Assembly: GCF_018383905.1 (NCBI RefSeq)
Contig: NZ_JAGYWA010000009.1
Span: forward strand, 62,001 to 126,000
Length of the DNA stretch: 64,000 nucleotides
DNA from: Flavobacterium branchiicola
Lineage (GTDB): Bacteria > Bacteroidota > Bacteroidia > Flavobacteriales > Flavobacteriaceae
Reading direction: 5' to 3'
In this document: one piece after another, positions 59,280-64,000 of the stretch
Numbering within the stretch: position 1 is the first letter of the stretch
How the letters are laid out: the number at the start of each line of letters is the position of its first letter
Notes under the pieces: model-generated
Databases searched by the model: none
The model's input: only the letters and a program-made list of their open reading frames with translations
Told to the model about the DNA's origin: nothing
Made by a program: the position numbers and the translations under genes

Positions 59280-60815
59280 TTAAAACCATGTTCTGCTTCC
59301 GTCATTATTAAAGACAAAAGGCCTTTCTAATTTCTTTGAGTCACTTCCTAAAAATAATAGTAATGCGTTTCTGGGCACATTTGCAAAAACCATATTAACT
59401 ACCTGATTATTGACTTTTTGAGTTCCTATTAACTGCCATCCGTTACTCCAATAAAAAAGTTTATACGTAATACCCATTTTGAATTTTAAGTACTTTTCAG
59501 ATTCAGTAATTGTCACTTCTCTTTTTTGGTTCAGATCTGGAATTAATTCAATAGAAGCATTATCTTGTACAATTACAGGTACTCCGGCAGGAACCATCTT
59601 TCCTCCAGAATAATACTGAGGAAGTATAACTGTATTTTTGCAAATGGAAGTAAAAGTGGTTTGGTTATTATTTGTTTTTCCCCACCAAAATGGTCTCCAA
59701 GCCAATCCGTTAAATGTTGTGGCATAGACAATTGGTCGATTCTTTTTATCGTCGAATAAACGGCATTTTACGTCAATGGTTTCCCAGAATTCATTTGTAA
59801 CGTCCAGATAGTTCATTTGTTTTAATATACCTGGGGGTATATTATCTGCCAATTCAAAACTTGCCAGTGTTTGCGGTTGCTTAGAATACGTAATGCGAAG
59901 TACTTTTGAAGGCTCACGAACTAGTTTTTCATCAAATATTCTGGAACCATAATCGTAGTTAATAGGTTTTATTTTTTCATCAAAAAAAGTATTTGTAAAG
60001 TGACCACCAATAGAAGTAGCCCAAAAAGGAATGACATTTATAGTCGCTGCAATTCCTTCAGATCTCATTGTAAAAACGCCCAAATCTGCAATGTCAGGAC
60101 AAGGACCTTCTTTTCTGAATAATATTTGTAATGCACTCAGTTTAGGTAAAGGCTCCTTACGCTGCTCTCCCCATTTATTAATGAACCAAGAATCATAATC
60201 ATCTCTAACGGATCTCAATACTGTTTTAAAACCTTTAGAAGGAATTTGTTCGTTAATCCATTTATATTTACTTTCATAAACTGGTCTCCAATTTTGCAGA
60301 GGTTCTTCACAAATTCTGTAAGGAAGAATATATTCGCAAAAATTTTCAAAAGATTTATTTTCTATCGTAGAAGAATTCCAGGCTTTAAAAGCACTTTCTA
60401 AATTTTGAATAAGAAAATCTCCTGTTATGGTTTCAATATCCTTTGTAACATATGCCTTTGCATATAAACCCGGATTTGCCGTTTTAATTTCGTCAAGAGC
60501 TTTTGTAGCCTTTTCAAAATCTGAATAACTAAGTTCATTATAAGCGACTTTTTCCTTGGAAGAATTTTCCCAATAATAATCAGAAGAAGTATGAATATCC
60601 ATATTTGCAATTAAAAACTGCATTGCTTTTATTTTCAGTGTATCTTTTGAACTATCTGCATATTGAAGTGCTTTTTCAAGTTCAACTCGATTTTTTCCAG
60701 CCTTTTTTAAAACAGTCTCAACGCTGGATGGATATTGAGCGTAACTTAAAAATGAAAATAATAATAAAAATACGCAGTTATATTTTTTTATTTGTTCACA
60801 AAAATAGTGTGCCAT
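59280..60815 (-). CDS. Secreted transglutaminase-like protein
   Basis: 511 residues. The N-terminus has a signal peptide (hydrophobic core CVFLLLFSFLSYAQ, about 14-27). The region about 155-280 fits the Bacteroidota secreted transglutaminase-like family: ENFCEYILPYR and NWRPVY, then GPCPDIADL with the likely nucleophile Cys239, the MRSEGIAA strand, and GGHFTN with His272. The C-terminal half (about 290-511) is beta-rich, as in relatives with Ig-like or galactose-binding-like domains. Whether it acts as a protease, peptidase or cross-linker is unknown. It lies 22 bases after the O-antigen ligase gene and upstream of the other secreted proteins of the minus-strand block. Confidence 0.77.
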   Translation of the reverse strand: MAHYFCEQIKKYNCVFLLLFSFLSYAQYPSSVETVLKKAGKNRVELEKALQYADSSKDTLKIKAMQFLIANMDIHTSSDYYWENSSKEKVAYNELSYSDFEKATKALDEIKTANPGLYAKAYVTKDIETITGDFLIQNLESAFKAWNSSTIENKSFENFCEYILPYRICEEPLQNWRPVYESKYKWINEQIPSKGFKTVLRSVRDDYDSWFINKWGEQRKEPLPKLSALQILFRKEGPCPDIADLGVFTMRSEGIAATINVIPFWATSIGGHFTNTFFDEKIKPINYDYGSRIFDEKLVREPSKVLRITYSKQPQTLASFELADNIPPGILKQMNYLDVTNEFWETIDVKCRLFDDKKNRPIVYATTFNGLAWRPFWWGKTNNNQTTFTSICKNTVILPQYYSGGKMVPAGVPVIVQDNASIELIPDLNQKREVTITESEKYLKFKMGITYKLFYWSNGWQLIGTQKVNNQVVNMVFANVPRNALLLFLGSDSKKLERPFVFNNDGSRTWF

Positions 60816-60837
60816 AAATAGTAGTTATTGTTGATTA

Positions 60838-62508
60838 TTAATTTAAAAAAAAAGATAACAATTGATCACTTTTTTGGTTTTTTAAAGTTCCGTCATCCAC
60901 TTTTAATTCTTTTAATAAATGAGCTGCCATACTTTTGTACTGCTTAACTTTTTGAGATGGAATTCGAGGTTCCAACATTAAAATTTGTTTAGCGGTAATT
61001 CCAGCATTAATTGTATCTTTATTATTCAAATAGGCGTTCATTAATTTAAATCGGTAGGAAAACTTAGAAGGAAGAAACATTACAAGCTGTTTATACTCAT
61101 TTATTGCATATGGGTACATTTTCATTTTTTCGTAACATGCTGCAGAGCCTAAGTACAAATCAGGAAGTGAACTGCCTTTTTTTGATTTATTAAAACAATC
61201 TAAAGCTTCATTATATTTGCCTTCTTTAAGATTTATTATTCCGTAATTTTTCCAATAATTACTATCTTCATTTAATTGCTTATTCAACCCGAACATAATG
61301 TGTGCTGCTTCCTTAAGTTTATATTCTTTCTGTAGTAAGTCAGCAATTTTATTTTGTCTTTGAGCTTTTCCTGTTTCAAAAAGATGATATAACATATAAC
61401 AGCTAAAAACTAAAAGGACACTTTTAATAAAAACTAAGTTTGTCCTATTGTCTAAAGAAATTGTAAGAAGCGAAGGAAAGCCAATTGGATTTAAAAAAGT
61501 ATTTATCAAACCTGCATACATAATGAGCAATATCATAATTGGAGTAACTTGTATCGTAGAATTTACTAGGGAAATTCCAATAAAAGCAATAACTCCAGCG
61601 TATGCTGCATTAAAGTAACTGTCATCGATTATTTTTGGCTTAATTTCTTGAGGATTTATATTTCTTTTAACTTTTAAGGCTGATATTAGCAACCAAAAAA
61701 ACAGGATCATAAAAAATAATCCAATAATACCACCCTCTACAAAATTGTATAGGAGTTCATTATGTGGCATAATTACAGGACCTGCATTTTTAATTTCGTC
61801 ACTGTCAGCTTTACCTTCACTTATATATTTAGCTTGATATAAATTATAATTCTTCTCAAAATTCCCATAACCATATCCCATTACAGGTTTGTCTAATGCC
61901 ATTAAAGATGAAACTTTCCAGATAAACTTTCTTCCATCTGAAGATTCTTTTTTAGCATTATATAAATGAGAACTTAAAGAAATTATAACTATTAAAGAGA
62001 CTATTAAAAGCCCCTTCATAGACGTTCTGTTTTTCGCGTCTTTTAGCCACTTAATAAAATTGTATTCCAGACTGTAAAAGACTGTTATAGACAAAATGGT
62101 TCCTATAAATGCTGCTCTGCATTTTAATAAAACTAGAGATGATAAAATTATTGCAAAACAAAATAAGAGGAGTTTTTTGTATTTGGTCTTAAAAAGCACT
62201 AAAAATGCAGGAGTTGTTAATGCTAAGAATATTGCTATAACATTTGGATTATTATAACTGCCTGTAACACTAAAAAAAGGATTTCTACTTGCAATTATTC
62301 CTAAAAACTGAAGTATGCAAAAGCATGCCTGAAATGTAGAAATCAGAGCAATTCCATATAATAACAATTTATGATTGAATTCTTTTTTATCACTCAAACC
62401 CGAAATAATTATCAATAAAAAAGACAATGAAAAAAAATAGAGCATTTTATCATAAGTAGCATTACCTCTTAAAAACTGAAAAAAAAATGTATAAGCACCA
62501 AAAAACAA
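60838..62508 (-). CDS. O-antigen ligase family/TPR protein, main part (frame-shifted from its N-terminus)
   Basis: About ten membrane helices (1-375) hold the O-antigen ligase/polymerase pattern: FSVTGSYNNPN, GRKFIWKVSS, DKPVMGYGYGNFE and PHNELLY. TPR-like repeats follow (about 400-540, with NYGIINLKEGKYNEAL and YLGSAACYEKM). Relatives act in the inner membrane on undecaprenyl-linked glycans. The first helices of the family are not in this frame; they are encoded by the overlapping frame at 62462-62764. Removing one base from the run of nine A at 62479-62487 would join the two into one protein of about 641 residues. The internal ATG at 62508 may therefore not be the real start. Either the gene is broken, the run is a sequencing error, or it varies in length naturally. 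Confidence 0.82.
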   Translation of the reverse strand: MFFGAYTFFFQFLRGNATYDKMLYFFSLSFLLIIISGLSDKKEFNHKLLLYGIALISTFQACFCILQFLGIIASRNPFFSVTGSYNNPNVIAIFLALTTPAFLVLFKTKYKKLLLFCFAIILSSLVLLKCRAAFIGTILSITVFYSLEYNFIKWLKDAKNRTSMKGLLIVSLIVIISLSSHLYNAKKESSDGRKFIWKVSSLMALDKPVMGYGYGNFEKNYNLYQAKYISEGKADSDEIKNAGPVIMPHNELLYNFVEGGIIGLFFMILFFWLLISALKVKRNINPQEIKPKIIDDSYFNAAYAGVIAFIGISLVNSTIQVTPIMILLIMYAGLINTFLNPIGFPSLLTISLDNRTNLVFIKSVLLVFSCYMLYHLFETGKAQRQNKIADLLQKEYKLKEAAHIMFGLNKQLNEDSNYWKNYGIINLKEGKYNEALDCFNKSKKGSSLPDLYLGSAACYEKMKMYPYAINEYKQLVMFLPSKFSYRFKLMNAYLNNKDTINAGITAKQILMLEPRIPSQKVKQYKSMAAHLLKELKVDDGTLKNQKSDQLLSFFLN

Positions 62509-62764
62509 ATATTAGAATGGTTTTTTTTAAGAAACTGATTCTAATATTATTAAGTGAGATATATAGTAGTAATAAAATAAATGTTGCAATAGAAAAAAAA
62601 TAGTTGCTGAAATAATTTAAATCATAGAAAAAGTCTAGTGAGATAGAACTAACACATATTAATAAAAAAAATAGTATGTGAAAAATGTAAAATTTAGAAT
62701 TTAATAATTTCAATTTGTATTTATTTATAGTTAATTTACTTACAAATCTATTACTAAAGTGCAA
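62462..62764 (-). CDS. N-terminal part of the O-antigen ligase family protein (frameshifted)
   Basis: 100 residues, with two or three hydrophobic segments after a basic N-terminus (NRFVSKLTINKYKLK) and a stop shortly after the poly-A/T run. It overlaps the start of the longer downstream frame. The hydrophobic segments and position match the missing N-terminal helices of the O-antigen ligase, so I read this as the front of the same gene, not a separate gene. The start at 62764 is the only upstream ATG in this frame. Confidence 0.65.
   Translation of the reverse strand: MHFSNRFVSKLTINKYKLKLLNSKFYIFHILFFLLICVSSISLDFFYDLNYFSNYFFSIATFILLLLYISLNNIRISFLKKTILIFVFWCLYIFFSVFKR
62479..62487. repeat. 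Run of nine A (T on the coding strand) at the frameshift
   Basis: Homopolymer of nine A on the + strand, inside the overlap between the two frames of the O-antigen ligase gene. With eight bases the frame would be continuous (reading ...YIFFQFLRG...). Such runs slip during replication and are also common sequencing-error sites. Confidence 0.9.
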
Positions 62765-63540
62765 ATTTTTTACATTTTATAAGATTTTTATTAAATTATT
62801 ATAAAAATTATTTATTTTTAATATGATTGGTAATCAAAATCGACCAAAAGAGCACGCTAATAAATTAATTTTAATAAAATGTAAGTTTTTACGTAACCTG
62901 GTTTTGATTGAAATAGGTTGATTTTTAGGAAAATAGGTCTATTGAAAATCTATTTATGATAAAAAATTGAATTTTATAACTTTTTTTGAACCAAAAGGAA
63001 TAATTCTTTGCGTTGGATAAAATACATCTATTCTTGAGGAGAAAATAATTCAATAAAAATGGGTTAAAAGTAATAATTTCAGCCTTCTTTTTTAGTTTGT
63101 GTTTCTCAATGTCTTTACTTGTTAGGTACAGAAATTAACAGTTGAGTATTGAATGGTATTTCGGATCATGATTTACGAAGAAACTAAGAATCTCAATAAA
63201 TAGAAGATAACATCTTCTAAATTTGTTATATCATTATTATCATTTTCTAAAGAGCACATTAATCCGTTCTTTCAGAGAGATTTAGAATCTTCTGAACTCT
63301 TTTTTTGTAGACCTAATTTATGAAATTTAATTATATTTGTAAGATACTAAATGTTTGTTAGGCGCCGCCAAAAGTTTAGTTAAACAGCTACTACCGCGGA
63401 TTTTGACAATTGGTTTTGTATTTGGGATGATTTGCTTGGCCTGTTCGCTATCGCTTGGGCGATAAATCCTAATAATGGGTTTAGTTTCAAACCCTATAGT
63501 ATTAGAATATTATGTAACTCTTTAAAAACGTACAGTATAA
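62765..63540. other. Intergenic stretch with a GC-rich islet
   Basis: No open frame with a credible product and no RNA gene was recognised. Most of it is very AT-rich. From about 63357 to 63480 the composition changes to clearly higher GC, with a perfect hairpin at 63449-63464 (TATCGC/GCGATA around TTGG) and a smaller one at 63478-63495 (GGGTTT/AAACCC). This looks like a repeat element or the remnant of a transferred piece. Confidence 0.5.
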
Positions 63541-64000
63541 ATGATTAGATTTTTCACTTTTGGACTCTTATTGATTTTAGTTTCTTGTGGACAAAAAACG
63601 GATAATAATAAAATTAACCAAGCCAAAGACAGTTTAACGTCTAAAATTGAAGTGAAAAATGAGTCAAAAAGCTCTGCAGAAGAGATAAGAAAACACGAAA
63701 CATTTAATAAAAATATTGATTCAATTCCTGAAGATCTGAAATCTTTTATTCCTGCAAATTATTCTGCAATTAGGATATCATCGGGAGACGCAAATTTTGA
63801 TGGATTAACAGATAAAATTTTAGTCCTAAGAAAAGATACAGAGGAAACAACTTCCAATTATAACGAAGACAAACCTGACAAACGACCTTTATTGTTATTA
63901 TTAGGACAACCTGATAATTCATATACTCTTATATTTAGAAATGATAACGCCGTTTATTGTATCGACTGTGGCGGAGTTTTTGGAGATCCTTTTACTGGAG
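63541..64000 (+). CDS. Lipoprotein of unknown function, 3' truncated by the window edge
   Basis: At least 153 residues are open to the right edge. The N-terminus MIRFFTFGLLLILVSCG is a typical lipoprotein signal, with the lipidated Cys in LVSC. A hydrophilic, Lys/Ser/Glu-rich linker follows, then SSGDANFDGLTDKILVL, an Asp-rich loop similar to calcium-binding FG-GAP or VCBS-type repeats. The final visible part (VYCIDCGGVFGDPF) contains a CIDCGG motif. The function is not recognised. It probably faces the periplasm or the cell surface. Confidence 0.8.
   Translation, partial: MIRFFTFGLLLILVSCGQKTDNNKINQAKDSLTSKIEVKNESKSSAEEIRKHETFNKNIDSIPEDLKSFIPANYSAIRISSGDANFDGLTDKILVLRKDTEETTSNYNEDKPDKRPLLLLLGQPDNSYTLIFRNDNAVYCIDCGGVFGDPFTG

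Noticed and set aside
59201..59317. Longer start for the secreted helical protein
   Set aside because: The extra 39 residues lack signal-peptide character and overlap the upstream gene, whereas the ATG at 59200 begins a clear signal peptide.
63357..63363. GTTAGGC resembling the R' box of an integron attC site
   Set aside because: No matching RYYYAAC partner at attC spacing was found; the nearest candidate ends in AAT, and no integrase or cassette array is present.

Overview
The window is AT-rich DNA from a member of the Bacteroidota, most likely a Flavobacterium or close relative. The signs are codon use, weak ribosome binding sites, a Type IX secretion C-terminal sorting domain, an OMP_b-brl-type TonB-dependent receptor and MopE-like secreted proteins. 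The left edge cuts a polyketide synthase gene and the right edge cuts a lipoprotein gene.

Positions 1-51337 hold a very large hybrid NRPS/PKS gene cluster, all on the + strand with gaps of 0-100 bases, so it probably behaves as one or a few operons. In gene order it has: a PKS end (AT-ACP); a four-module NRPS (Gly, unassigned, Asn, Tyr by my reading of the A-domain pocket residues); a KS-AT-KR-ACP PKS; a two-module NRPS with an epimerase (D-Asn, Asn); a CmlA-like diiron beta-hydroxylase; two tandem paralogous one-module NRPSs (aromatic-type pockets), each ending in an unusual condensation-like domain; an outer-membrane receptor; a type II thioesterase; a SyrD/PvdE-type exporter; a C-A(Gly)-T-C NRPS; a membrane-anchored periplasmic alpha/beta hydrolase; an ATP-grasp-like protein; and a phosphopantetheinyl transferase. 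The nine A domains and two PKS modules predict an acylated peptide with a tyrosine-derived statine-like unit and several Asn residues. No integrated thioesterase is present, so the release step is open. The exporter plus the anchored hydrolase suggest maturation in the periplasm.

Positions 51509-53456 carry a DUF1826-like gene and a CorA-type metal transporter. A 630-base gene-free stretch follows, ending in a strong terminator hairpin for the opposite strand.

Positions 54090-62764 are a minus-strand block of envelope and secreted proteins: an O-antigen ligase/TPR protein (split by a frameshift at a run of nine A), a secreted transglutaminase-like protein, a secreted protein of unknown function preceded by a LacI-type palindrome, a Sel1-repeat protein with a T9SS tail, a secreted N-acetylmuramidase with Ca-binding-type repeats, and a small secreted protein.

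Positions 62765-63540 contain no recognisable gene but do contain a short GC-rich islet with hairpins. A lipoprotein gene then runs off the right edge. No rRNA, tRNA, CRISPR array, insertion sequence or phage gene was recognised. A-domain substrate calls come from hand alignment to the GrsA pocket positions and are predictions.
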